Source of the DNA: Sipunculus nudus | Taxonomy: Eukaryota; Annelida; Sipuncula; Golfingiida; Sipunculidae | Length of the DNA stretch: 64,000 bases | Assembly: GCA_026874595.1 (NCBI GenBank) | Contig: CM049306.1 | Location: forward strand, 36,350,019 to 36,414,018 | Direction: 5' to 3' | Part shown: positions 31,201-44,110 of the stretch, piece after piece | How the letters are laid out: the number at the start of each line of letters is the position of its first letter | Numbering within the stretch: position 1 is the first letter of the stretch | Notes under the pieces: generated by a model | What the model saw: the letters and a program-made list of their open reading frames with translations, nothing else | What the model was told of the DNA's origin: nothing | The model's database searches: none | Program-made: the position numbers and the translations under genes

Positions 31201-33705
31201 CTATGAAGCAGGAAAAATATCTAAGAAAGTTCTAAGATATTGATAATGAAAACATGGTCAAATGAAATATCATGGCGCCATTAAGAACTGATATAAAATC
31301 TTAGATCATGATTAATGTGATTGACTTTTGATCAGTGCTTGGTGTGGGCATTAATTACTGAGACATAACTTCATAGGTTGTTGTCTTGGAGACCAAAGGG
31401 CATTACGTACTTGGATTCAGTCTTGCGAAACATTTCAATGACCAACTTCATCATAAAATCACTCGATTGAATAAGCCTCTCTATTGCAGAATGAAACCTT
31501 AGTACGCTAAAACTACTATTACGCAAGGATTCCACAACCAGTCGATATTTTCACGTACGGATAGCTCCCAGATCTCAATTCTTCTTGCATCCTACGACAC
31601 TATCATTAATCATTCCACAACCTTATCAACTGACAGGTCTTTCAATCCTTGTCAAAGTCAAAGAACACCGTCTGCTACAGTTCTTCTAAGAATTAATAGT
31701 TAATGCTGAGGTCTTTGGCCCAACGGTGCAGTCCGCATTTATTATGTATATGTAAATACAGGAATACAAAGTTTCTTTGTTTAACATTGTGGTCTGTGTT
31801 TTTTTATGAAGAAAGTCTGATGTTTATAGTGCAAAGTGCAACAGAAACTAAGTCAAGTCACCAGGTCAAGTATATTTTCTACAGTTTTTATCAACATTCG
31901 ATTCCCTTTCGAATTAATCGACTTTTCTGTCTATATGTACCCCTTTACCATCTGTCTATATAAATAAATTTTGTTATATATGTATATTCATTTATTTATT
32001 TTAAATGATAATATATTGTCATATTTAGATGTAAAGTTACATTGAAATATGAGTGATCATATTTTTACGATTGCACACTGTCAAGGGAACGTTTATTTAA
32101 GACCACCTGATTTGTACGTTTGTTCTTAGATACAGACGCACAAGCACAGGCAACACAAAAATGGCAGGTTTAGGTTCGAGTCTTTCAGAGGTTCAAGTCC
32201 AAGTCAAATGAAAATGTCTTATATCAAATAACTTTAAATTGGATATTTAATATAAACATGTATATTTCTGTTATGGTTTACACGTCTTTTAATTTAATGT
32301 TTAAATACATTTAGGTCCAGATGAAGAGGAAGCCCTTTGTATATACACACGTTTTTTTAATGTTTTGTCAATAGTTCATATATTTGATTCTCTATAGTCA
32401 GTTCTCCTATCTGAACGTCCAACTTTATGAGACAATCTTTTTTTCCCTTGGACTTGAGATGGAAGCGGTCTTACATCATCAGTCCTGATCTAAGAGACTG
32501 ACTACAAGTCCGAATCCTGCACACTCGGTCCAAGTCTCCAGAGTCTCAGGAAATGTGGATACCATCGATACCATTAAATATAAAAATTATATGCATTAAC
32601 TTGTAGGTTCAGTGAATTTTTATCTGTATTATACATAGAAGATAAAAAATAAAGACATTAAAGACGTTAAGAACCTATCAAGATATTATAAGACACATTG
32701 TAGATGTGGTCACATTATTACTATACCCCTATTATTGACCTAAACAGTCACTGTGTACGTGATCGCCATGGATAAACTGAAGGGTTCCCGCTGAAATGGT
32801 GAAATTTGGCATCCATGATTCACTTGGCCTTTAAAATAATTTCCCGAGTCTCTTTTAATTGATAGAAATGACAATGATTTATCGATCGTCAATACCTAAT
32901 CAGATAAGTGAGATGAACATTTGAAACGATTGCTACGATTGCCTTTCTTACTTTCGGGCTTCTTCTGTTTTTCTGGGTTTCCACTTCACTTCTTTCAAGC
33001 GTCAGTTGCTTCTGTATAGAATACCCCTGGGACCAGTGTCCAACAGTCATTACAAAAGTCCAGACGTGATAAATAGTAAAGCCCTGCGGCTTAACCCGCT
33101 ATTTTCTTGCGAGTATTATTTATTGCTTTCCCTTGCGTAGAGGCAGATCATTTGATTCCTGTCAAATTTCAAGGAAAACTTTAGCGTTTTAAGTAACTCA
33201 CTGGGGAACAATCGGGTACCCAACCGAGCTGTTTCGAACTTAAACACAATCTTTGTTTTCCCACAGGCTCGCTATAAAACAGAATATTCAGGGTCACGAG
33301 ACAAGGCCGACTCTCAAGGGGATCACAAAGCAGACGGCCCCGGCACAACTAGTCCCAACGTAATGCTTCCAGTATCAAGGATATATTTCGGAAGGCCAGA
33401 CGTGTTCAATCCATACTCCTACATAAACTTTGTTGTTTTTTTTTTAGTCACATCTTATTATTTGCCATGAAAAAATTTTTTTCTGTAGCCGGGTGTATCT
33501 CATATAGTATATAGTCGTCACATTGAACACCTGTTCTGAACACATGTATACATGCATCAAATAGAACCGCATGATGAATTTATATTATACATTTACCAAT
33601 ATCGGCTTTACTGGACGAAGTAAATTTCAAGTAAAATGTGTTAACTTGGGAAGGGTGTTTCTCAATTCTGTGTCTAGAATCTATTGTAGTACATGCCAAT
33701 GGGCC
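28265..33705. other. gene desert
   Basis: Over 5 kb of AT-rich DNA without a recognisable gene or RNA. A GC-richer patch at 28830-28990 contains ATTACTAATCC-type homeodomain sites. A patch at 32165-32560 repeats CAAGTCC/GAGTC. No element ends are seen. Confidence 0.5.
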
Positions 33706-33840
33706 TTGTTTGATGAGAATATATATAAGGGGACAATCCATAGGATCACCCCCCCCCCCCCCCAACCCCCGAGATAAAGGACCTCGCTAAAATCTCCTAT
33801 GGACAACGCCCACCCCTACTCCCCCGCCACCGCACCTTTA
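33706..33840 (+). repeat. C-run repeat family F, copy 1
   Basis: TTTGATGAGAATATAT, GGGGACAATCCATAGGATCAC and a C-run of about 15 align with 56614-56690 (TTGTTGAGAAAATATTAGAGGGCAATTCACAGGAGCAC then C-run). The C-rich right part follows in both. Class unknown. Confidence 0.6.
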
Positions 33841-34599
33841 TTACCAAAAGGACCATTTCAAGAATATAATATTTTTTTCATTATGTAAATACTTTACCCA
33901 TGCTAAAGATTTTTTTGCTCAGTTTTCAATACATTTTACTTATGTGAATGTGATTTAAACCACCTTTATCTACTAGCATTCACGACGATCCAATGAGACA
34001 GTTCAAGCATCCATTTTCTAAACTTTCTCACTATGAGATGCACAAGTTACATTGATGATAAAAATATAGGAGAAATTGTAAATTTGATGAATAAGGTATC
34101 TCGAAAATGTGATGAAAATCCGTTAAAAACCCCGTAAAACTCGGAGGGCAAAATGTATCTTGTACCCCACTCCTAAAAATGTGAGGGGCATATGTCTCCC
34201 TAGCTGTCCCCCTTGAAACAAGGCCAATGAACAGCAATGCCTAACAATTAAGTAAATAACAAAGGATTCACATTACCGATGCTTGTTGTAGGATATGACA
34301 AAATCCCTTAATTGTGTGGTTAGTTTAAATATTTTAAAATAATATTTCCTAATAGCTGAGATCTTCCCAAAAAAATGTTTGCTCACCCCTTTTCAGAGCT
34401 ACGAGTTGATGTCCCATTTCTGAATGTATCGCCTAAACGTGTCACTTTATTAGTTTACACAGTTTACCATTTACTCTGCAAGGGACCATGTAAACTCGCT
34501 GGAATTCCAAAGAATCGAGTTATTTTGGTCCAAGACTGCTGTTTGCGTGAGTAACGATGCCCGCGAATGCGCTTGAATGTCATTTGTCAATATCACATT

Positions 34600-35340
34600 C
34601 ACTGACCAGCAAGCCCAGGCCTTCCATCCGGTTCAACAAATGCGGATGACACAGAACTAATTACAGGGAAACATTTTTGCACTGTTCGCCAATACTGTCA
34701 AAAATAATAATGATTAAATTTAACTCCTAATTAAGAGTATTTCTGTACAAGTCCAAAGTGACAGAAAACAAGCGACCTGTTAGCAAGCAATTACGGGCTA
34801 ATTACGTAGAAGCAGCCATTTCTATGCAGCACCGTTATGAATGCTGGTCGTACAACATTATTTTATCAAGTTTGGAGTTTTTTGGGTTCAATATTTATTG
34901 AGCCAGACCTACACCCCAGAGGGCTGGATGCAAATGCCTGGCAATTTGATGACACTTTGTGGTGAGAATGAATGGTGCAGGGATGACTAGCATGTCGAGG
35001 CATATAAGCCCCAGCGCTGGTGTAAAACACATTATGACTCTGTGACAAATGCAATTGTCCCGGCGTGCCGACAGCCCCCTCACTCCTTGTTGGGCATGAT
35101 AAATGATGCGTTAGTTATGTCACAACATTGATGCAAATAAACACCCAGCCGCACCCCTTAGTTCTAACTGAACTTTTTCTACCCCCAGAAAAGTTCGAGC
35201 AGTTAAAGAGGGTCGGTTTCTTTGGAAGCTGCCGATCCAGAAGCAATCGTGGTTAATCGACCTTTGCTGATAGTCACTTGTTGTCATCAATGGCCCATTT
35301 TTGTAACTGCATCCCGGAATCTGCACTGATGCTGGGTGTT
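34600..35340. promoter_or_regulatory. candidate developmental enhancer (motif cluster)
   Basis: Within ~500 bp lie four TAATTA-type homeodomain sites (near 34657, 34727, 34789 and 34800) and two perfect POU octamers ATGCAAAT (34928-34935, 35131-35138). Two of the sites are AATTACG repeats exactly 11 bases apart. The block is less AT-rich than its flanks and lacks a convincing open frame. The motifs are seen; the enhancer role is inference. Confidence 0.3.
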
Positions 35341-35705
35341 GGGAGAGAGTACACCAGTTTACAGGTCAGTGGTTAATTTAATGCAATTTAATGTAATAAT
35401 TTTTTTTTCATTTGTTGAGGCAACCTCTTCTCTTTTATGCTCTCTTATCTGATACTTGATCTTGGTATATGTACATCTGCATAGTCCCGTTTTGCACAGG
35501 TCAGAAGCAATCGTTTCTTATCATGTATTTTGAATCCTGGTGTTATACAGGCCCGGTGTCTTCCGCATCTACTCATATTACCCCCCCCCCCCCCCAAGAC
35601 ACACTCGTTTGTCAGCAACAGAACTCTGTGGGACAAAGCCTTCCCTTAAAGTCTTCAGAGCGCTCATCATGGGTGGGGGCCGACATTAAAAAATCTCATC
35701 ACTCC

Positions 35706-35776
35706 ACGGCAGAGATTTGAACTCGCGACCTCCGGGCTCTGAGTCCTTCGCTCAGCCCAATTAACACTGAAGCCGG
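35706..35776 (-). mobile_element. tRNA-like SINE head, degraded
   Basis: On the minus strand GGCTTCAGTGTTAATTGGGC, GAGCGAAGGACTCAGAGCCC and GCGAGTTCAAATCTCTGCCG follow tRNA order. The B box is partial (GAGTTCAAATC) and the A box poor. Body-like sequence continues to about 35630. Read as a decayed tRNA-derived SINE different from the one at 7 kb; a real tRNA gene is unlikely because the arms pair poorly. Confidence 0.45.
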
Positions 35777-36124
35777 TCCATTTGCTAAAGTTTTTAAACT
35801 TTTGTAGTGACTTTATATAGAAAACTGCATGTATGTTTTAGTCTTTATAGAGTGACAGAGCTAATCAGCTGTATGAACGGAGGTTAAGTTTTCACCTATA
35901 TCTCTTCGTTGTTCTGTTTCTCTGGATTGTGTTGGAGTTTAAAACCTTTGCCCAAAATATAGGGATGGATTTCTGACACATATTGAAAAAAAAAGATTTT
36001 GAGATAAGTGAGGTTCAAAATTCTTTGGGGCGGTTTGTTAGTTTGTTTGTTTGTTTATTTAAGTAAAAGATGTACAAGTGATTTATGGCTTTCTCTGTGT
36101 ACCTATGAATAGATCTGGATAAAG

Positions 36125-36287
36125 CTACATGTTACAGTTAACACTGCAACACTTGTTGTACACACGTGGATATAAACAAAACAGCCTGTGTGCGGTGTGA
36201 TTGTCTGGCCTATTTTTTTATATAAAAAAATCAAGGGATGATCGATATTCAAGGGGTTAATAGACGTCACATATCAGGGAAGGCCCC
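36125..36287 (+). mobile_element. MITE family A, 3' fragment
   Basis: Matches the right half of the copy at 13553-14018: CACACGTGGATATAAACAAAAC, CCTGTGTGCGGTG, GGCCTATTTTT, and an end AGGCCCC-TTAA (TTAA 36288-36291). The left end is missing. Confidence 0.65.
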
Positions 36288-36291
36288 TTAA

Positions 36292-39200
36292 GAATACATG
36301 GGATGCCTAAACTTACTCCTCTCTTCCACAATTAGTGCCAGTTAATATATCATGTATAATTCGTCATGGATTTCCAGGAAACATGGTGTAGCTCAAAGCC
36401 GCTCGCTGAATCGATTAAGTACTGAAACAATTAAACAGAGGTGTCACAGCCATGGGCATGATATTACATGTTGTCAAAATTACGACGGTTTTTCTTCCAT
36501 TGAACTTTAAAATCGTTCGCCTGGATTTCCCGCGTTATTGAGTGTCACTAAACACTTCAAACATAGATGTCTACCCCAACAAAACCGATCCTTCATTCAT
36601 ACTGTGGGACCAGTCCACTGGGTGCAATATCGCCCTCAGCCAAACAGGGGCGTCGCATAAGACACACAGTGAAGCAAATTGATGGCATAAAGTTGTATGT
36701 ACCAATTATTCTCAGTGTCACAAGTTCTCTAGAGGTGCCAAGCCATATTGTGTAAGGTCGGCTCCATGCCTCCCGTTGGCGAAAGACCTAGCTGAAGAAG
36801 CCATGTAGACCCAGCGGAATTTTAATCGTGGAAGAGACAGACTTAAACAGAGGCCCGTGGGAGACCAACGGTCATGTCAATGAATTCTGGTAGCTCAAAG
36901 GTCTTATTGCCCATGCAAGAGTCGGTCTCATATAAGGGCCATTAGAGCTTCCCCGTAATTACCTAAGGTCTCTTCGAGAGCATCAACTGAAACCACTTGG
37001 TCCCGTTGCCTGCAGTGATGGGATAAACTAATTTTGAAACCTGAATATAGCAGTAACATTTTTCATGCCGGCTTCAGTTTTATAACCATTGTTCGGAGGT
37101 TTGGGTTCGTATTTAAAATGTTACAAACGCTATTTTAAGACAGTTTGCGTGACTCTTGCTGTTGTCCTGAAACCTCATCTAAATGGACATGAAACTGCTC
37201 GGTGTTTTATGCGTATATGCGTGTGTATACTGTATGTGACAGAAATAGAGCTGACGAAAAGGGAGAAAATGGAAAAAAAAATGTACAGAGACACCAGCGA
37301 TAATGGAAACCGGGATGTACAGATATATAGACAGAAACTCAGGATATATAGGGACAAGTTATGATCGTTCGAAAAAGATGAAAGCAGGCAGAAAGCAAAG
37401 ATAAAATGGAAGAGATCCTGGATGAGAAGTGGACGATGGTGTCAAAAGACAAAGAAACAGTGGGCGGGAAGGGTAGAGAGAGCTGTCGAAAGGCAAACAT
37501 TTTGGTACTGTATATCGACTTCTTCATCACAAATATCCTCAAAGATATTTAAATATTGTATCAGTATTTTGGCGATTAGAACTCCAAAATAAAGCCAAAA
37601 GAGCAGTGAAGTGTACATGAGTTTAATACGCATTTGGCTCTGATTTTTTACTTGGAATTCGCGTCACATTTGCTCGTATAGTGGGAGCTTTAACCCCCCC
37701 CCCCCCCTCCCCGCCGACATTATAGATGTCACAGTTGGATAACTTTTCTTGATAAAAAATTGAAAACTTCAATGAGGTAGCCAGTATTTGCATCATTTTG
37801 ACAACGTCTTAAGGCCTACAAGAATGTTATCACCTAAAATAAACGCCTCAACGCCTATTGCATGCGGATACATGCTTCTCAGCGGGAAAAGGCAAAAGGA
37901 TGAACGGACCAGAAGACCAGGAAGACAAGGTGGTCAATAGGATAAGACACCGTCAGTAATATCACACAATAAACCCAGTCGTTACCTTGTTTGATATATA
38001 TTAAACATAGCTTAACGTTATAAATATAGTTATGAAACAATCCCTTATCATTATCAACACGGACATGTTGTTTCATCCCTTGTCATTATCAACATGAAGT
38101 TTTTTTTTATTTTGAGATATTTTGTAGGCTGTTGGACGACAGGACATCAATACATCATAGATCCGTAGCGACAACAGAGTCCGTCTCTCCTGTTACTACT
38201 TTCATGCTTACATTTTTTTTTGCGATGGACATAGTTGCTTTGTGATGCAAACCTTTGAAGTTCACGGGAAAGTAGATTATCTCATGCGGGCAGCGGTCAC
38301 AGAGCTAAACATGTTAGTGGCCGGTAAGCGCTGAAAATTGATTAAAAAACGATAGAAGTACTTTCGGCAAAGGTAGCTATTAATAGATCTGATCAATAAT
38401 TGTTTTTGATACTAACCAGAATTTGCCTGGTAAAAAAAGTAACGGCAGTGTCATGTCTAAGTTTGAAACAGATGACCGAAGGTTGATTCTGTAGGGATTG
38501 CCCGTTAGAGAAAGTTACGTTGTAAGTGATCAGTTTGGAAGATTAATTGTGGAAGAAAAAACAAAATGAAACACATGAAAATATTTTTGCATATCTCATA
38601 TGGTTAGGTCACTTTATAAAATGTGATATTATAGAATTACTTGATAACTTAACTCGTTTACTTTTCTAGCTCTAGAAAATATTTTTTAACGGTGTTAAAC
38701 GTTTTTGGTATTCATATCTTGTTGGTGTCAGGATTTTAATCTCATTATCCAAGCAGAATTATACCCGTGCTGTTTTAGTGTCTGCATTCCGATTCTAATA
38801 ACTGACTTGCGACATCGGGTCTTTGTGTATATATATCCAAAATATGGCGAGACATGAATGAGTCCAGGTTTGTTAAGATCACGGATACACGACACGAAAG
38901 TATACTCCGTGGGCAATCGCTAATTGCAAATCTTTCTGTGGAGATAGTTGAGAGGGGATTGACCCGCAGCCACAGAGAAGAATCCGGAATAACGGTGAAC
39001 ACGCACATCAGCGTGAATAATAGTAGAATATGCAGCGTTTTCGTTATATTTTCAACTCTTATTATATATTTCTTCTCCAGGATTCTTGTGTATAATGTCA
39101 GTGACCGATTCTATACCCCAGAATATCTGCTTACTTTTATTTCCAATGTGATATACCTTTTTAATGTATGAGATACACAGGCATGAAAGCAGGGCTAATT

Positions 39201-40346
39201 GTGCACCATAATAAAGAATTAGTCTTTTTGGGCACATTGATGTGTTCATATGTGTCAGTTATAGTCGTGGAATGTCCAGTTCAGAAGCAGTATTGTCAGA
39301 TTAGCATCAAACATACTGAAATATTGAAAATGAAGGCGACGGTAATGGCAGTTAAAAGACACAACAAAAAAACATAATTATCACGAAGAAGTGCACTAAG
39401 AGTAAATATTGAGATTTATTCCATCTATTTAATAAGTTTTCACACGTAAAATTAGACATTAATAACATTTATGTACAAAATTAAATTGTCAGTTGGCAGT
39501 GATATTCAATCTTAGCTGCTGTCCCGGGGTCCAATAGCCCGTGGACAACGGCATAACAAAATTACCGACGGTCGTAATTATCTTTCACACAGCGGCCTAT
39601 AATTTCAGAACACTCGGTAATTTGAAAGTTATATCGTCTAAGAAAACAAAGAGGTGTCCGCGCGAGCCCTGGGTTCATGTATGAAAAATTTCCACATCAA
39701 AGTGAAGAACATCACCCCGCCAAGCAAGCACTCCTTCCAAACTCGAGTTCTCCGCGGATGCGTAAAATAGAATGACCGCTAAATTGCTCCTCTGAGAATA
39801 TTGTTTCGCTGTCTGTCAACTTCACAAGCGATGCCATCATTTCTGGGACGCTCTCACAGCCCTCATCCAGTCCTCCCTGCTGACCTAATTCTTCAAAAAG
39901 TAACAGGCAGCCAGTTGCTACACAAACTTTGATTATTATATATTTTTGTCTTTCCATCGAAAAAGAAACCATAACTACATCTTATGGATTTTTCTGCTTT
40001 TTGAGGACAAAGGTCCTGTATTATTTATATATACTTTTTTCTCGATACTTATCCACTGGATACCATTTAATGCAGACTCCTAGACTAGTCTAACTATTGT
40101 GACTGGCAGTGTTGTCACATATTTACATTTAAAGTTGAGTTGAAAAGAAAAAATGTCAATTTTTAATCAAACAGGAAGTCTTTCTTCCTAAAAGAACAAA
40201 AAGAACGGCTTGCTTTCTGCAAGGAGAGCACGAAATCAAATATGAAATGTGGTAAATCTAAATCGCTCGCTGTCTCTCTCTGTCTCTCTGTGCCACCATG
40301 GGACATATATAGCTTTATCAGAGGGCTCGTAATGTTTCTACTACAG

Positions 40347-40347
<1 letters not shown>
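36292..40347. other. gene desert
   Basis: No gene is recognised. A ~20-base phrase CCCTTRTCATTATCAACAYG occurs twice (38042, 38078). A C-run lies near 37694. A slightly GC-richer patch at 39500-39960 holds an 86-codon minus-strand frame with no family match. Confidence 0.5.

Positions 40348-40386
<39 letters not shown>
40348..40386. repeat. (TA)n microsatellite
   Basis: About 19 AT units, directly visible. Confidence 0.97.
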
Positions 40387-40390
<4 letters not shown>

Positions 40391-40561
40391 CCAATTGTGT
40401 TTTTAATAATAGTTAATATTGAATTATGCTTCTTTCTGGAGAATCTAGGTTACAGATATCCCGAATATTCAGCCTCCATTAGCAAACAAGAAGGGACAAT
40501 TAAATGAGAATTGTTTACGTTACGGGCCTGCAGCGAAGTGACAGACTACAAATAGTCCATA

Positions 40562-40751
40562 TTCAGTGGAACCTGCCTGAAAGACCACGTGTCTAATATA
40601 TAAGACCACCTACCGAATAAGACTACCCTTGAGTGAACCGGAAGCATTAACATTGGATTTTACTTACCTTTCTAGTGAGACAACCTGTGAATTAAAACCA
40701 CTTTTCGCCAGTCCCATGCATGGGTGCTCTCATTACACAGGTTTTACTATA
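40562..40751. mobile_element. short MITE-like repeat with AGACCAC units
   Basis: A ~190-bp unit with inverted ends: left TTCAGTGGAACCTG, right (reverse complement) TATAGTAAAACCTG. Inside, the word AAGACCAC or AAGACTAC recurs at roughly 20-25 base intervals (AGACCACGTGTCTAAT, AAGACCACCTACCGAATAAGAC). This plan is common in invertebrate genomes as a small non-autonomous DNA repeat. Non-coding. Confidence 0.6.
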
Positions 40752-43297
40752 GACCTGTTTGACCTTAATTAGCCCGCAGATACCGTGACCCTATTGTGAT
40801 TATTCATATAATCATGTATCTAATTTAATTCAAAACATGCAGAGGAATCTTGAGGTGAGCGAAAGTTGTTTTCATGAATTTTGTTTGTATTCATGTAGTT
40901 TTGTATGCTAAACGTATTTGCGTACTTTGCATTTCCACATGATGTCCACATTGGCATATATCGCCCGTTGTATAGTAATGCATTCGTGTGCGTATACAAC
41001 AGTTAACCCGCCTCCAGTGGCTTCATATGTAAACTGTGTATGCTTTTATAAGAGTACGCCTGTGGGATTTTTAATGCACACATGTACTGGTAACCTGTTT
41101 ACCCCGGTGCCGTGAATTAACACATCACACCCGAGTGGCAGGCAATTGTGAAGCAAGTGAGGATATTGTATTGACATCGGATTTAACAAGCCTGTTACTT
41201 GTGTCTAGTTTTTCTGATAGATTGGTGACCTTTCACCAATCTGACATTTCTAACTGCGTGACATATAAAGCGGTCGTTACGAGTGATTCATCTTGTTTTT
41301 CCGTGTCTGTGTAAAGGTGGCTCTGTTGAATGGCGGGAGCTGTTTGGTCGTGTTCTTGCGGGGTCCTGCTGTCTACAAGTTTTGTTTGTCCTGCATTTAT
41401 AGGACGACCTTGCTTTTTCTTATTTTATGCATGTGAAAAAAGCAATAGAGTGATTTATAACCTATTTTTAAGTTACTTAACTTTTATGTTTTTGCGACCC
41501 TACCGCCAGAGGTCGTTTCTACTCAAAACCAATCTCTTCCAGTTAGGCACTGTGGGAGGCCAGACTTCTTGTCTTAACTGTCAAACTTCAAAATCAAAAT
41601 TTGTAACATTTCATAGAAACACCTTCTTATATTAAACATCCATAAGCTAACAAAATATAACTTAATCCATACTGTTCGTACCACATAAACACTCATGTTT
41701 ATGTAGGCCTAATTTGCCTTGAAAAAATTCTTATCCGACATACACTTGAACGGACTACATTAACCTCTTCACTACATTTATACCTACTCCGCTGGTTTAT
41801 TTAGAAGCCCCGGTGTGTTGTGGGCGTAGGTTTGAAAGTCCACAAACCCTATAACCAGCAGAGTCGTACACTTGTGAGTCCGTGAGTCGTGCGCTTTTGC
41901 ATGTAATCAGCAGACCTTTCCTTGAGCATGCGCATTGCGCGGGACGGTCACTGCGCTTAACGGTCGTCTCCTGTGTCCTTGTCCTGTGGGCCAGCATTGC
42001 AGGATTTGTTAAATGAAACAACATTCATACCAGAAACTCCGGAAGGAAACACGCATTTATGGATAAAAATTTTACTGTTATCTTTTACTTTTATCATTTG
42101 AGATATCTGAGCAAATACGATCTTTCTATGTTGATATAAAGGAACCGAACACTTAATGTCAGTTGTCCCCAAAAGGTTCGCTAAAGCCTAATACAGCTCA
42201 TTTACAATAACTTCTCTTTACTGGTTCAAGTCTCTATTTTTATTGCTCTAATACACTATGAACTTGCTTAAGGTCTCATTATCTTTTTAAAATCATAAAA
42301 TGTATTTTTAAGAAGATTTGTGAACTACAAGATCATTGGTTTACCCATCATATCACAAAAATGTGTTATTGACAATATAGTTCATCATTAAAAAAGTAGC
42401 ATTTTTCTTTACTTTACTACTCACGTGCGATGTAAATAAACCCACATATATGTCCAAAGAGAATCACCACGTTCTTCAATTGCTAATTGGCTGAAGGAAT
42501 AAAGCTTCCCACTTTTGCGCATGCATATGTTTGAATACATGTAATCTAAAATGTGTGTTTTTTATATGTTGTTATATAAAGCAACTGCAGACCATTTTCA
42601 GTAAAGTATCATTGGTCACTTGGTTGGTCATTTTATAAATTAAAAGTTAAGAAGAAAGAGAGAAGATATATATTCAATGAAAAAAACGCCTGGACATATT
42701 TGTATATACTTTTTAAGGCCGTGCATGACCCTACAGGTCGTGCATGACCCTTATCCCGGAAGAAACAAAGAAGAACGAAAAATAAATTTCGAGGGTTTAG
42801 AATCACAGTTGTCGTGGTTCGTAATATTTAACTTTGCATGAGTTTGTAAGAGGATGAAAAAAATTAATATCTTAATTTATGGAGAAAAGGATCACTCGCC
42901 AGAAATTCTGATGACATACACATCAAGACATGCATGTATAGGTTATAATTAAAGAAAGCAGTAGAATAGACTGATCAGCAACTTCGAACAATAAAGTGTA
43001 TGACCGTGAAAGTCTGAGATTTATAATCGAGGAACAGATTTTGTGCAACATCGTTTTGTATGTTTCATAAATGTCGCTCTTCTTCCGTGGCCAGAAGACC
43101 ATGCAGTGCGGATTTAGTGAATGGGCGCAGGGTCGCTTGCCCCCCGATTTTCGATCTAAAATATCCTGATATTACAATATAATACAATTTATAATATCGA
43201 CAGCATGTGCAAACTTGTGTCTCGCACAGTTTTCTTACACACACACACATATATATATATACATATATTATATATATGCAGCTCTACAAAGATATTG

Positions 43298-43306
<9 letters not shown>
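40752..43306. other. gene-free stretch
   Basis: No gene is recognised. A CpG-bearing patch at 41800-41970 includes CATGCGCATTGCGCG. A 17-base phrase GTGCATGACCCTACAGG / GTGCATGACCCTTATCC is doubled near 42722-42755. Confidence 0.45.

Positions 43307-43360
<54 letters not shown>
43307..43360. repeat. (TA)n microsatellite
   Basis: About 27 TA units, with a shorter TA-rich run just before. Confidence 0.97.
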
Positions 43361-43361
<1 letters not shown>

Positions 43362-43728
43362 CCTATGAGCTCTGTTCATTGATAACTCACTATACGCGCT
43401 GAGGAAGTCACAGTGTATATTTTGCATTTTAACCGCATCAGTTGAGCCATATGTTTGTTACTGTGTAAATAGAACAAACTTTTAAACATGTTTGTTATAT
43501 GTATGAGAATCGCACGCTTTTTCTGCCATGTTTACCGATGCAGGAGGGTACGATAGTCACATTTGTGTCGCCTTTCCCATATCCTTTCCATGTACAAAAA
43601 GCAGAATGTCGTCACCTTTCCCATATCCAACTTTTGATTTCCTTAATCAGCACATTTCCGTACTTGGCTGCAAGGTGTATTGCCTTTCATATTTTCACAA
43701 GTTATCCGTGTTGCTGCATGGCATTAAG

Positions 43729-44110
43729 TATAGGACTAACGATTCATCGATGCACCGAAGAATCGCGATAGAAAAGTCAAATAATATCATGTCGGTATCG
43801 ATGACTTTGTATCGATACGTAGACAGTACATGAACATCAAGCAGACACTCTGATATTTCATAAGTGACCTCTGGCATTCAATAATTGCCATTGACCAGGG
43901 CGTGTTAGGTTAAACATCATTGACCAGTTAGAAGTTCACCGGCATCTGATTGGGTAACCGCCGCACGATCAAACCAGTTTGAAGGGGCCCTTTTATTTTT
44001 CATTTGAATCTGAACTCTGATACTGCTATGTATCATATCATGTATCGTATCGAGAGTGAGGTATCAAGATGTGCATTGTATCGTGAGTTATTGTACCGTT
44101 CTAGTCGTAG
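43729..44110 (+). mobile_element. hAT-like repeat family D, copy 2
   Basis: The left end TAGGACTAACGATTCATCGATG resembles the TAGGGCTGTCACGATA terminus seen (inverted) at the end of copy 1. CTGATTGGGTAACCGCCGCACGATCAAACCAGTTTGAAG (43946-43983) matches copy 1 at 22732. ACTCTGATACTGCTATGTATC and TGTATCGTAT match its right end. The right terminus is blurred. No transposase frame. Confidence 0.65.

Noticed and set aside
34632-34665. NADDTELI reading resembling a reverse transcriptase catalytic motif
   Set aside because: No neighbouring RT motifs occur before or after it in any frame. The block looks like non-coding DNA with homeodomain sites.
35706-35776. Functional tRNA gene
   Set aside because: The T stem and acceptor stem pair poorly, the A box is weak, and SINE-like body sequence follows. 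Better read as a decayed SINE head.
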